NCBI RefSeq assembly: GCF_900089455.2
Contig: NZ_LT907988.1
Location: 62,001-126,000 of the forward strand
Length of the DNA: 64,000 nucleotides
Reading direction: 5' to 3'
Source of the DNA: Orrella dioscoreae
Lineage (GTDB): Bacteria; Pseudomonadota; Gammaproteobacteria; Burkholderiales; Burkholderiaceae_B
Of the stretch, positions 38,138-47,174 are shown piece after piece. Below the pieces are notes generated by a model. The model had not been told where the DNA came from. It did no database searches and saw only the letters and a program-made list of their open reading frames with translations. The translations under genes and the position numbers were made by a program. Position 1 is the first letter of the stretch. Each line of letters begins with the position of its first letter.

Positions 38138-38965
38138 TCATCCCTTCACCGCGCCCATGGTCAGGCCGCGCACGATGTGCTTCTGCAGCAGGAACACCGC
38201 GATCAGGACCGGCACCAGCGAGATCATTCCCACGATCGCCATCTGCCCCCACCGCACGCCCTGGGTGGTGATCAGCATGGGGAAGGCGACGGGCAGGGTC
38301 TTGACTTCCTGTCCGCCCAGCATGAAGGCGAAGAGGAATTCGTTCCAGGCGAAGATGAAGCACAGCATCCCCGTCGCCACGATGCCCGAGCGCAGCAGGG
38401 GCAGCACCACCCGCAGGAACACCGCGTAACGGGAGTAGCCCTCGACCATCGCCACCTCCTCCAGCTCGACGGGCAGGTCGCGGCAGAAGCTGCGCAGCAC
38501 CCAGATGTAGAAGGACAGGTTGAAGGTCAGGTAGGCCAGCGTCAGCCCCAGATAGGTGTCGATCAGCCCGACCTGGGAAAAGATGAGATAGAAGGGGATG
38601 ACGAGGCAGATCGGCGGCGCCATGCGCGTGGCGAGCACGAAAAGGAAGAGGTCGTCGCGAAAGCGGATCTCGAAGCGCGCGAAGGCATAGGCGGCCGGCG
38701 TGCCGATGAGCACCACCAGCAAGGTGCTGAACGAGGCCAGCACGAAGGACGTGCCGAGAAAACCCAGGAACCCGCTGTCGTAGACATAGCGGAAATGCGC
38801 CAGCGTCGGCGTGAAGAGCCAGGCCGTGGGACGCGCGAACATGGCCGAGTCCGGCCGGAACATGAACGTGGCCAGCCACAGGACGGGAAACAGCGCGATG
38901 AGCGCGATCACCGCCGTCAGGCCGGTCCATAGCCAGGCGTGCGGCGGGGAGGCGGAACGAGACAT
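38138..38965 (-). CDS. Sugar-type ABC importer permease, MalG class
   Basis: This inner-membrane permease has 275 residues and six predicted spans. The EAA loop is ELEEVAMVEGYSRYAVFLRV. A second permease gene lies 12 nt upstream. It belongs to the carbohydrate uptake (CUT1) class by sequence. The transported compound may be a polyol or another organic solute. Confidence 0.92.
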   Translation of the reverse strand: MSRSASPPHAWLWTGLTAVIALIALFPVLWLATFMFRPDSAMFARPTAWLFTPTLAHFRYVYDSGFLGFLGTSFVLASFSTLLVVLIGTPAAYAFARFEIRFRDDLFLFVLATRMAPPICLVIPFYLIFSQVGLIDTYLGLTLAYLTFNLSFYIWVLRSFCRDLPVELEEVAMVEGYSRYAVFLRVVLPLLRSGIVATGMLCFIFAWNEFLFAFMLGGQEVKTLPVAFPMLITTQGVRWGQMAIVGMISLVPVLIAVFLLQKHIVRGLTMGAVKG

Positions 38966-38977
38966 GGAAAGGTATCC

Positions 38978-39856
38978 TCAGAACGCGTTGAGCTTCTTGC
39001 GGGCGACGTGATAGAACACGTTGCACAGCAGGAAGAAGCTGATCCAGACCAGCACGGCGAATGCCGCCGACTCGCCCAGCCGCCATTGCTCGAAGCTCAT
39101 CTTGTAGGCCAGCATGCTGGGCGACTCGGTCGCGATCCCCGGCCCGCCGGCGGTCAGGATGAAGATGGAATCGAAGACCTTGAAGGCGTCGATGAAGCGC
39201 AGCATGCCGATCACCGCCAGCAGCGGCGCCATGAGCGGAAGGGTGAGGCGCAGGAACATCTGCATGGGCGTGGCGCCATCGACGGCGGCCGCGCGATAGG
39301 GGCTGACCGGCAGGGCCTGCAGCCCCGCGAAGAACGCCAGGATCATGAACGGGGTCCACTGCCACACGTCGACCAGCGCGAGGGCAAGCAGGGCGTAGTC
39401 GGTGGACGAGAACACCGAGGTCCCGGCCAGCCAGCCGAAGCGCTCCAGCACGTTGTACGACAGCAGGCCCCAGGACCCCGCGAACATCACCTTCCACAAC
39501 AGGCCGACCAGGATCGGCGCCATCATGGTCGGGATGAACAGCAGGGGCAGGAGCACGCTGCGCCCCCACACCCGCTTGTTCAGGATGAGCGCGCCCGCCA
39601 GTCCCAGGCCGAACTCCAGCGGCACCGCGATGAGCACGAACTTCGCGGCGACCGCCAGGCTGTTCCAGAACCGCGCATCGTTGAACAGGCGCAGGTAGTT
39701 GTCGAACCCCGCGAATGCGCCGATCTGCCCGAAATTGATCTTGTGCAGGCTCAGGAAGACCGCAAAGCAGAAAGGCACCAGGCTCACCACCACCAGCACG
39801 AGCAATGCCGGCGCGATGAGCGCATAGGGAAACCAGGGGCTGTGCACGCGATTCAT
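38978..39856 (-). CDS. Sugar-type ABC importer permease, MalF class
   Basis: This is the partner permease, 292 residues with about six spans and the EAA loop PYRAAAVDGATPMQMFLRLT. It begins MNRVHSPWFPYALIAPALLV. It lies 19 nt after the substrate-binding protein gene and 12 nt before the MalG-class permease gene. Confidence 0.92.
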   Translation of the reverse strand: MNRVHSPWFPYALIAPALLVLVVVSLVPFCFAVFLSLHKINFGQIGAFAGFDNYLRLFNDARFWNSLAVAAKFVLIAVPLEFGLGLAGALILNKRVWGRSVLLPLLFIPTMMAPILVGLLWKVMFAGSWGLLSYNVLERFGWLAGTSVFSSTDYALLALALVDVWQWTPFMILAFFAGLQALPVSPYRAAAVDGATPMQMFLRLTLPLMAPLLAVIGMLRFIDAFKVFDSIFILTAGGPGIATESPSMLAYKMSFEQWRLGESAAFAVLVWISFFLLCNVFYHVARKKLNAF

Positions 39857-39875
39857 TGCGGGGCTCCGGACGGGA

Positions 39876-41294
39876 TCAGAGGGTGCACTCGGTGCAGATG
39901 GACAGCAGCTTCTTCTGCCCCTGCGCCACGGCCTGCTCCGGCGTGAGCTTGCCGATGCCGACCTGCTGCACGATCGGGCTGAGTGCCGAGTCGATCTCGA
40001 AGAAGGCAGGCAGCTTGGGCTTGGCCACGGCCACTTCCAGCGACTGCTTCATGGCGCCGTACAAGGACTGGCGCTCGGGCTGCTGCATGACCGGCAGCGC
40101 GAAGGAGGACTGCCTGATCGGCACGCCGCCCGCGCCGGCCTCCAGCAACTGGGCCTGGGTCTGGGCATCGACCAGCCACTGCATGAAGAGGAAGGTGGCC
40201 TGCTTGTTCTTGCTGTAGCGGCTCATGGCCATCAACGATGGCTCCGCGCCCGCGCTGTGCGTGGCCTTGGCTTGCGGGTTGCCGGGGATGCCGCCATAGA
40301 CGAACTTGCCCGCGTAGGCGCCGCCATTGGGCCGGTCCACGCCCAGGACGAAATCGCTCCATGCGATCGACTGCGCGGCAATGCCGTTGCCCATCACGGT
40401 GGGCACGTCCACCAGCGAATATTCGGCCTGTCCTGGCGGGGCGAATTTCCACAGTTCGGCCCAGAAGCGCAGCGCATCGATGTTGGCCTGGGAGTCGAAG
40501 GCCGGCCGTCCCTGCGCATCGAACAGGCCGCCGCCCCAGTTGCGCAGGAACACCTCCCACACCGTGGTGAACGTGGTGCCGCCCGGAATGCCCTCGAGCA
40601 CGATGCCGTAGAAATCGCTCTTCAAGGTTTCGCCGGCCAGGGTGTCGCCTGCCTTGCGCGTGAAGAACTCGGCGATGTCGCGCAGCTGCTGCATCGTCGC
40701 GGCCGGCGCCAGCGGATAGCCATACCTGGCCTGGAAGGCCTCGCGCTCGGCGGGGTGCTCCAGCAGGTCCTTGCGGCCCCAGTAGATCTGGTTGTAGTTC
40801 CAGGTCAGGAAGCCGTAGCGCTTGCCGCCGTGCGCCACCAGGCTCTCATGGGCCGGATTGATGAGATCGTCCAGGCGCAGGTCGGGATTGGCGAGCGCCG
40901 CGTCCGAGGCATAGGCGTCTATCGGTTCCAGGGTGTTGCCGGCCAGCAGCGGCCCCAGCTGCAAGCCATGCAGCATGATGGCGTCGTAATGGCCCCGGCG
41001 CGAGAACAGATCGGCCTGGCCCTTGTTGATCACGTCGCCATGGCTGAGCAGCTCGTACTCGACCTTGATGCCCGTTTCCTCGGTGAATCGCGGCACCAGC
41101 TTGCGCATGGTCTCCTGCAGGGGCGTGATCTCGTCCAGCACGCGGATGCTGGCGCCGGCATAGGGCTGCGCCGCCTCCTTGTAGGACCAGGCCTGCGCGG
41201 GCAAGGCCCACGCGGCCAGCGCGCAGGCGGACAGGAACGAACCAATTGCGGGTAGTGCTTTGGCTGCCAGGCGGGCAGCGTGGGGCTTGCTCAT
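39876..41294 (-). CDS. Periplasmic substrate-binding protein, family 1
   Basis: The 472 residues from the ATG at 41294 (GAGGA 7 nt upstream) begin with a signal peptide ending near ALPAQA (about 35). The mature part contains PYAGASIRVLDEITPLQETM and YDAIMLHGLQLGPLLAGNTL. It resembles carbohydrate- or glycerol-binding proteins. The whole set (binding protein, two permeases, two ATPases) resembles the rhizobial glycerol importer GlpSTPQV, which is a suggestion only. Confidence 0.9.
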   Translation of the reverse strand: MSKPHAARLAAKALPAIGSFLSACALAAWALPAQAWSYKEAAQPYAGASIRVLDEITPLQETMRKLVPRFTEETGIKVEYELLSHGDVINKGQADLFSRRGHYDAIMLHGLQLGPLLAGNTLEPIDAYASDAALANPDLRLDDLINPAHESLVAHGGKRYGFLTWNYNQIYWGRKDLLEHPAEREAFQARYGYPLAPAATMQQLRDIAEFFTRKAGDTLAGETLKSDFYGIVLEGIPGGTTFTTVWEVFLRNWGGGLFDAQGRPAFDSQANIDALRFWAELWKFAPPGQAEYSLVDVPTVMGNGIAAQSIAWSDFVLGVDRPNGGAYAGKFVYGGIPGNPQAKATHSAGAEPSLMAMSRYSKNKQATFLFMQWLVDAQTQAQLLEAGAGGVPIRQSSFALPVMQQPERQSLYGAMKQSLEVAVAKPKLPAFFEIDSALSPIVQQVGIGKLTPEQAVAQGQKKLLSICTECTL

Positions 41295-41367
41295 CTTTCG
41301 ATCCTCGCGGTAAGTGACTCCGGACTGACGCGTACTGTCTCCCCTGCTCCGCTGGGCGCGGCGACTC

Positions 41368-42501
41368 TTACTGGTCTGGCAGAATGCTTCCCGTGTCCCC
41401 ATCGAAGATCAGGACCCCGGATTCAGGCATGCGGATACCCACGGGCGCACCCAGCGGCGCGGCATAGCCCGGCGCGACCTTGGCACGCAACAAGGCGCCC
41501 GCCAGGCTTGCGGTCACCAGCGTGTACTTGCCGAAAGGCTCCACGGCATAGATCTCGCCAGGCAACACGTCGGCCTCGGCCGAGGCCGGCGCGCACAATT
41601 GCGTATGCATGGGCGGAAAACCAAGGACGTAGCGCTCGCCGGGAAGGGCCGCCAGCCGCGCGCGCAACGCCGGGCTCGCGCGCACGGCATCGCCCGCGTG
41701 GCGGATCTCCCGGCTGCCATCGGAAGACGTCAAGGTGATGTCCAGCAGGTTCATCGCCGGATCGCCGACCAGCCTTGCCACGCTGGTGTCGGCGGGACGC
41801 AGGTAGATGTCTCGCGGCGTGCCGATCTGGCGCACGCGCCCCCCGACCAGCATGACCACCCGGTCGGCCACCGCCATCGCTTCCACCGCATCCGGCGTGA
41901 ACCACAGCGTGCCCTGCGCCAGGGCGCCCTGGCGGGCACGGATATCGCCACGCAGGGTGTGACGCAGCTTCGCGTCCAGGTGGCCGATGGGCTCGTCCAG
42001 GATGAACAGGTCCGGCGTCTGCACAAGCGTCCGGCACAAGGCCACCCGCTGCTTCTGTCCCCCGGACAGCTCCGCGGGGCGGCGCCCTGCAAGGTGCGAC
42101 ATCTGGGTCAGGGCCAGCACGTTCTCGACGCGCTCGGCAATGGAGGCGGGATCGATGCGGCCGGCATGCATGGGCGAACGCAGGGGCGACGCGATGTTGT
42201 CGAACACGTTCAGGGTGGGATACAGCGCGAAGGACTCGAACATGTGCGCCACGGCGCGCTGCTGGGGCGGCAGACCCTGGATGGCCCGGCTGCCCAGGCG
42301 GATCTCCCCCCTGTCGGCGGACTCCAGCCCGCTCAGCAGGCGACCCAGCGTCGACTTGCCCGCGCCGGAAGGCCCGGAAACCGCGACGATCTCGCCGGGC
42401 GCGACCGTCAGGGCCAGGCCGTCCAGCGCCTGCGTGGCGCCGAAGCGCTTGGACAGGCCATCCACCGCCAGGGTCATGGGCACCGGTTCCGAGGTACGCA
42501 T
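41368..42501 (-). CDS. Sugar-type ABC importer ATPase with degenerate switch motif
   Basis: The 377 residues carry Walker A GPSGAGKST, signature LSGGQKQRVALCRTL, Walker B LFILDEPIGHLD and a C-terminal TOBE region. Two catalytic positions differ from the norm. The Q-loop reads HMFESFALYP (Glu for Gln), and the switch region reads WFTPDAVEAM, with Pro where the catalytic His should be. Its start codon shares one base with the stop of this gene's partner ATPase arrangement (TGATG at 42499-42503). It probably pairs with the next ATPase as a heterodimer with one weak site. Confidence 0.9.
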   Translation of the reverse strand: MRTSEPVPMTLAVDGLSKRFGATQALDGLALTVAPGEIVAVSGPSGAGKSTLGRLLSGLESADRGEIRLGSRAIQGLPPQQRAVAHMFESFALYPTLNVFDNIASPLRSPMHAGRIDPASIAERVENVLALTQMSHLAGRRPAELSGGQKQRVALCRTLVQTPDLFILDEPIGHLDAKLRHTLRGDIRARQGALAQGTLWFTPDAVEAMAVADRVVMLVGGRVRQIGTPRDIYLRPADTSVARLVGDPAMNLLDITLTSSDGSREIRHAGDAVRASPALRARLAALPGERYVLGFPPMHTQLCAPASAEADVLPGEIYAVEPFGKYTLVTASLAGALLRAKVAPGYAAPLGAPVGIRMPESGVLIFDGDTGSILPDQ

Positions 42502-43613
42502 CAGGCGGTCTCCGCAAGCACGTTGGCGCTGGTCTGCGCGTTGAAGAAGTGCAGATGTGCCGGGTCCAGGCGCAGCCAGAGCTGTTCACCGGGCATCAGA
42601 TCCGTGGGCCCGGGCACTTCGGCGACCACCTTGCCCAAGGGCGTATCGGCGACAAGGACATCCCGGTCGCCGCAAGGCTCGCGGCGTGCCAGCCGCGCGC
42701 CCAGCACCGGCGCCTCGCCGCCCTGTTGCCCCAGGGAAACATGTTCGGGCCGCACGCCCACCACGATGGGCGGGCCCTCCAGATAGGCGGCCAGGGCCGC
42801 CCGCAACGAGGCCGGCACGGGCAGCCGCAGACGGCCGTGGAACACCACGAAGAGATCGTCCTGCTCGCGCAGCACCCGCGCGCTCAGCACGTTCATGGGA
42901 GGCTCGCCGATGAAGCCCGCGACGAACAGGTTCGCGGGTTCGTCATAGACCTTGGCGGGCGTATCCACCTGCTGCAGCACGCCCTTGTCCATCACCGCGA
43001 TCCGGTCGGCCATGGAGATGGCTTCGTTCTGGTCGTGCGTGACCAGCACCGACGTCAGGCGGGAGGTTGTCTGCAGGCGCTTGATCTCGGTACGCAACTG
43101 CACCTTCTGGTCGGCATCCAGGTGGCTCAATGGCTCGTCGAACATGACCAGCGACGGCTCTCGCACCAGCGCCCGGCCGATCGACACACGCTGCTGCGCA
43201 CCGCCCGACAGCTTGCGCACCGAGGCGTCCCGCAAGCCGTGCAGGTCCAGCAGGTCCAGCACGCGGTCCACCTGCGCCGACACCTCGCTGCGCAGCATGG
43301 AACGGATGCGCAAGGGAAAGGCGATGTTCTCGTAGACGCTCAGGTGCGGATAGAGCGCATAGTCCTCGAACACCATCGCGACATTGCGCTCCGCCGTGTC
43401 ACGGCGCGACACGTCGATGCCTTCGAAATAGATGGCGCCACGGCTGACGGGCTCGATGCCCGCGATCATCTTGAGCGTGGACGACTTGCCGCAGCCGGAG
43501 GGTCCCAGCAGGGCCAGCATTTCTCCGCGCGGACACAACAGGTTCAAGTCCGGGATGGCGTCGGTGACCCCATCGTAGGACTTGCCAACGCCCTCCAGCC
43601 TGACCTCTACCAT
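42501..43613 (-). CDS. Sugar-type ABC importer ATPase, UgpC/MalK class
   Basis: The 370 residues show Walker A GPSGCGKSS, signature LSGGAQQRVSIGRAL, Walker B LVMFDEPLSHLD, intact switch LVTHDQNEA and a TOBE domain (GVRPEHVSL). The Q-loop again has Glu (VFEDYALYPHL). It overlaps the GMC gene by 7 nt and the other ATPase gene by 1 nt. It is the catalytically complete member of the pair. Confidence 0.93.
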   Translation of the reverse strand: MVEVRLEGVGKSYDGVTDAIPDLNLLCPRGEMLALLGPSGCGKSSTLKMIAGIEPVSRGAIYFEGIDVSRRDTAERNVAMVFEDYALYPHLSVYENIAFPLRIRSMLRSEVSAQVDRVLDLLDLHGLRDASVRKLSGGAQQRVSIGRALVREPSLVMFDEPLSHLDADQKVQLRTEIKRLQTTSRLTSVLVTHDQNEAISMADRIAVMDKGVLQQVDTPAKVYDEPANLFVAGFIGEPPMNVLSARVLREQDDLFVVFHGRLRLPVPASLRAALAAYLEGPPIVVGVRPEHVSLGQQGGEAPVLGARLARREPCGDRDVLVADTPLGKVVAEVPGPTDLMPGEQLWLRLDPAHLHFFNAQTSANVLAETA

Positions 43614-45220
43614 GCCCGTTCCTCCTGGGTTGTCCCGACCGGAGCCGCCGCGCCAGCGCGCAGCAGGTCGGCCGCGCGCTCGCCGATCATGACGCAGGGC
43701 GCCATGGTGTTGCCGGTCGTGATCGACGGCATCACCGAGCCGTCGGCGATGCGCAAGCCCTGCACGCCATGGACTCGCAACGCGCCGTCCACCACGGACA
43801 TCTCGTCACGTCCCATCCTGGCCGTGCAGGTCTGGTGAAAATAGGTGCCCGCGGCATTGCGCAGGAACTGTTCCAGCGCCGCGCCCTTGAGCGGACCCGG
43901 CATCAGCTCGCGGCCCGCGAATTCGCGCAAGGCCTGGGAATTGCCGATGTCGCGGCACAGTTCGACCGCGTGCAGCAGCGCACGGACGTCGCGGTCGTCC
44001 GACAGGAAGTTCGCGTGGATCGCCAGCGGCGCATCGGGCGCGCTGCCGGTCAAGGACACATGCCCGCGGCTGTGCGGACGCACCAGCCCCGGCGCCAGGG
44101 TCCAGGCGCGCGCGGGATCGTCGGGCAGCGCATACTGTCCGCGCGTCACTTCGCTGCCGAAGGCGCACTCTTCCAGCACGGGCTGCAGGTCGGGCGTCTC
44201 CAGCCCGCTGTCGCTGCGGCAGAAGAAGGTGAACTCCGCCGAGTTGTTGCGCGGCGGTTCGGGCCGCCGGTATTCCCAGACACACCCGGCCACCAGGATA
44301 TGGTCCTGGAAATTCTGCCCCACGCCGGGCAGCGCGATACGCTGCGCGATACCGTGGCGCGCCAGCTCGGCCTGCGGACCGATGCCGGACAGCATCAGGA
44401 TGCGCGGGGTGTTCAGCGCGCCCGCGCTCAACACGACCTCGCTGCTGGCGGCAACCGTCAAGCGTTTGCCCGCCACGCTGAACACGACACCGGTTGCACG
44501 GGTCCCTGCGAAGGTCAACCGGTGCACCAGCGCATCGGTGACCACGTCCAGGTTGGCGCGCGCCAGGGCGGGCCGCAGATAGGCGCTGGCGGACGACACA
44601 CGCACCGCGCCGGGCATGACCGCCACGTTCGGAATGCCGCAGGCGCCGCTGCCCTCCATGGCTTCGGCATTCAGGTCATCGACCGCCGGCACGCCGGCCA
44701 CTGACGCTGTCGCCGCCTTCAACGCGACCGCCAGCGGCACGGGATCCTCGGGCAAACCGACATGCACGGGCCCGCCGGTGCCGCGCAGGCGCGGATGGGC
44801 GGGCCCCGTCCAATGCTCGATGCGCCGGTACAAGGCCACCACGGCGTCGTAGGACCAGCCGGCGTCGCCAGTCTGCTCGGCCCAGCTGTCGAAATCGTTC
44901 TTGTGCCCGCGCGCCCAGATGAGGCCATTGATGCTGGAGCCGCCGCCCAGCACGCGCCCCATCGGCAGCGGCGGCTGGCGGCCGTTCAGCGCGGAGGACG
45001 GCTGGGCGCGGAATTGCCAGTCGCGCTCGCTGCCGATATTGCGCATCCAGACACGCGCGTCGCGGACCTCGGCGACCTGTTCGTGGCCGCCGGCCTCCAG
45101 CAGCAGCACCCGCAACGCCGGATCCTCGGACAGCCTCGCGGCCACGACGCAGCCGGCGGTGCCGGCGCCGCAGACGATGTAGTCATAGGACGCCGCGACG
45201 GCATCGGCCGAGATGATCAT
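43607..45220 (-). CDS. GMC-family FAD-dependent oxidoreductase
   Basis: GMC enzymes oxidise alcohols (choline, polyols, aromatic or aliphatic alcohols) to aldehydes. The 537 residues show the FAD-binding YIVCGAGTAGCVVAARL near 14-30, MGRVLGGGSSINGLIWARG, SAGALNTPRILMLSGIG, and the C-terminal His/Asn active-site blocks FHQTCTARMG and TTGNTMAP. The ATG at 45220 overlaps the DUF1116 stop (ATGA). It could feed the aldehyde dehydrogenase at the end of the cluster. The substrate is unknown. Confidence 0.92.
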   Translation of the reverse strand: MIISADAVAASYDYIVCGAGTAGCVVAARLSEDPALRVLLLEAGGHEQVAEVRDARVWMRNIGSERDWQFRAQPSSALNGRQPPLPMGRVLGGGSSINGLIWARGHKNDFDSWAEQTGDAGWSYDAVVALYRRIEHWTGPAHPRLRGTGGPVHVGLPEDPVPLAVALKAATASVAGVPAVDDLNAEAMEGSGACGIPNVAVMPGAVRVSSASAYLRPALARANLDVVTDALVHRLTFAGTRATGVVFSVAGKRLTVAASSEVVLSAGALNTPRILMLSGIGPQAELARHGIAQRIALPGVGQNFQDHILVAGCVWEYRRPEPPRNNSAEFTFFCRSDSGLETPDLQPVLEECAFGSEVTRGQYALPDDPARAWTLAPGLVRPHSRGHVSLTGSAPDAPLAIHANFLSDDRDVRALLHAVELCRDIGNSQALREFAGRELMPGPLKGAALEQFLRNAAGTYFHQTCTARMGRDEMSVVDGALRVHGVQGLRIADGSVMPSITTGNTMAPCVMIGERAADLLRAGAAAPVGTTQEERAW

Positions 45221-46449
45221 GCACGCCCCTTCCCGGCCTGCGCCAGCGCCTGGGCGGCCTGCGCGAACAACGCCGCATCCAGGGACACGATGCCCCGGCC
45301 AAGCAGGCCCGCGCGCCCATCGGCGGCCACCATCGCGATGGCGGCCAGGGGCGCCACCCCCGCCCGCGCGTCGGCCCCCAGGCGAAGGTCCAGGTCCGCG
45401 AAGGCGGGATGCCTGGTGCTTGAAAGCCGCGCCGGCCGCTCGCGCCAATCGCCGGGCAGAAAGGCCTGCAGCGCATCCCGCAGCTGCGGTGCGCACGACA
45501 GGGCCTGCGCGCCGAAACCCGCGGCATCGATGACGCCGCTATCGCCGACCATCGGGCCGGCCGGCGCCGTGACCGAGAGGTCCAGGCGCGGTCCGGCGGG
45601 CGGCGGCGCGGGCTGGGTGAACCATCGCGCCGGCTCACCGGCAAGGCGGATGCCCACCTCCCGGCCATTGCCCGCCATCGCCACGACGAGCGTACTGTCC
45701 GGATCCCGCCCCTGCGCGGCGGCGGTGTCGAGCATCAGGTGCGTGGCCGCCATCCACAGGGTCAGGAAGAACAGCGGCGTGCCGCCCAGCATGGCCAGGA
45801 TGTCCACGTCGCCCTGCTGCTCGCCCAGCCCCGGCCCCAGGCGTGCCAGCAGGGCCTGTTGCGCGGCGCTGGTGCTGGCATGCAGGTCGTCACCGCCCTG
45901 GATGCCAGCATGCGCCAACGCCAGCAGCCCCACGGGCTGCCGCGATACCAGCGCATGCAGGCGCGGCGCCAGCACCGTGTCGCGCCAGCGCAGGCGCGCC
46001 AGGATGGCTGGGTCCCGCGAGCCGAAGCGGATCTGCGGCCCCGCCCCGCTGCCCAGCAGGGACCACGCCACGCCGTTGCCATCCGCATCGGCCACCTCCA
46101 CCAGCGCCGTGCCCGGTCCGGCCACGGCGGCCAGCGGCAACACCGTGCCGTGCTGCTGCGCGGGCACCAGGCGAACACGACCTGTCGTGATCAGGGACTC
46201 GGCCTCTTCCTCGCTGCTGGCCCACCCCTCGTGCAGGCAGGCCAGGACAGCGGACGACAGCACGGGCGCCGCGGGCCTCGCGGGATCCTCATAGGGCGGC
46301 CCGGCATGCAACAGCACACCTTCCGGCAGGCCCAGCGCTTCCCGCGCGGTGCGCACCGCACGCCACACGGGACGCACCGCGCACAGCCGGGCCAGCGCCC
46401 CGGCATTGCCCGGCAGGCGGGACTCGGCTTCGGGTGGCAGGGTCCGCAT
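45217..46449 (-). CDS. DUF1116 protein, AllG/YlbE-like
   Basis: The 410 residues contain the family region with LVPAQQHGTVLPLAAVAGPG, GIQGGDDLHASTSAAQQALL and TLWMAATHLML. Members include E. coli AllG, a subunit of oxamate transcarbamoylase in allantoin breakdown. Its usual partners (AllH/DUF2877 and the FdrA-like protein) are not in this window. Start MRTLPPEAES at 46449 lies 2 nt after livF; the stop overlaps the GMC start by 4 nt. A role in carbamoyl- or amide-nitrogen metabolism is inferred only from the family. Confidence 0.75.
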   Translation of the reverse strand: MRTLPPEAESRLPGNAGALARLCAVRPVWRAVRTAREALGLPEGVLLHAGPPYEDPARPAAPVLSSAVLACLHEGWASSEEEAESLITTGRVRLVPAQQHGTVLPLAAVAGPGTALVEVADADGNGVAWSLLGSGAGPQIRFGSRDPAILARLRWRDTVLAPRLHALVSRQPVGLLALAHAGIQGGDDLHASTSAAQQALLARLGPGLGEQQGDVDILAMLGGTPLFFLTLWMAATHLMLDTAAAQGRDPDSTLVVAMAGNGREVGIRLAGEPARWFTQPAPPPAGPRLDLSVTAPAGPMVGDSGVIDAAGFGAQALSCAPQLRDALQAFLPGDWRERPARLSSTRHPAFADLDLRLGADARAGVAPLAAIAMVAADGRAGLLGRGIVSLDAALFAQAAQALAQAGKGRA

Positions 46450-46451
46450 GC

Positions 46452-47174
46452 TCAGATCCCCATATAGGCTTGCCGCACGCGCGGGTCGGCCGACAGCACT
46501 TCCGTCTCGCCGGCGATGCCCACGCGGCCGGTTTCGATGACGTAGGCGTGGCGCGCCAGCTCGAAGGCCGTGACCACGTCCTGCTCGACCAGCAGGATGG
46601 TCAGGCCCGTGCGGTTGATCTCGCGCAGCGCGTCGCCCAGCTTCTCGACGGCGCGCGGCGCCAGGCCCAGCGACAGCTCGTCCACCATCAGCAGCTGCGG
46701 CCGCGACATGATGCCGCGGCCGATGGCGCACATCTGCTGCTCGCCGCCCGACAGCGTGGTGGCATCCTGCTGCTGGCGCTCCTTCAGGATCGGGAACATC
46801 GCGTACACCGCTTCCAGGTCGCGCTCGATGTCGGCGCGCGCGTCGCGCCGCAGATAGGCCCCCACCAGCAGGTTGTCCCGGATCGACATGCCGCGGAACA
46901 GGCGCCGCCCTTCCGGCACGTGCGCCAGGCCCGCGCCCAGCATGGCATCGGGCGCGCTGTGCGTCATGTCCTTGCCGCAGAAGGTGATGCGGCCTGCCTT
47001 GGCAGCGACCATGCCCGAGATGGTGCGCAGCAGTGTCGACTTCCCCGCGCCGTTGGAACCGACGATGCAGGTGATCTCGCCCGCGGGCACTTCCAGGTCC
47101 ACGCCCCACAGCACCTGGACGTCGCCATAGCCCGACTGCAGGCCCTCGATCTTCAATATCGGCGTGTTAGCCAT
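46452..47174 (-). CDS. livF: Branched-chain amino-acid-type ABC importer ATPase
   Basis: The 240 residues show Walker A GSNGAGKSTL, signature LSGGEQQMCAIGRGI and Walker B LLMVDELSLGLAP. The start MANTPILKIEGLQ at 47174 was chosen because GGAGG lies 5 nt upstream; it overlaps livG by 8 nt. The LIV/HAAT class also moves amides, urea and aromatic acids, so leucine is not implied. Confidence 0.92.
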   Translation of the reverse strand: MANTPILKIEGLQSGYGDVQVLWGVDLEVPAGEITCIVGSNGAGKSTLLRTISGMVAAKAGRITFCGKDMTHSAPDAMLGAGLAHVPEGRRLFRGMSIRDNLLVGAYLRRDARADIERDLEAVYAMFPILKERQQQDATTLSGGEQQMCAIGRGIMSRPQLLMVDELSLGLAPRAVEKLGDALREINRTGLTILLVEQDVVTAFELARHAYVIETGRVGIAGETEVLSADPRVRQAYMGI

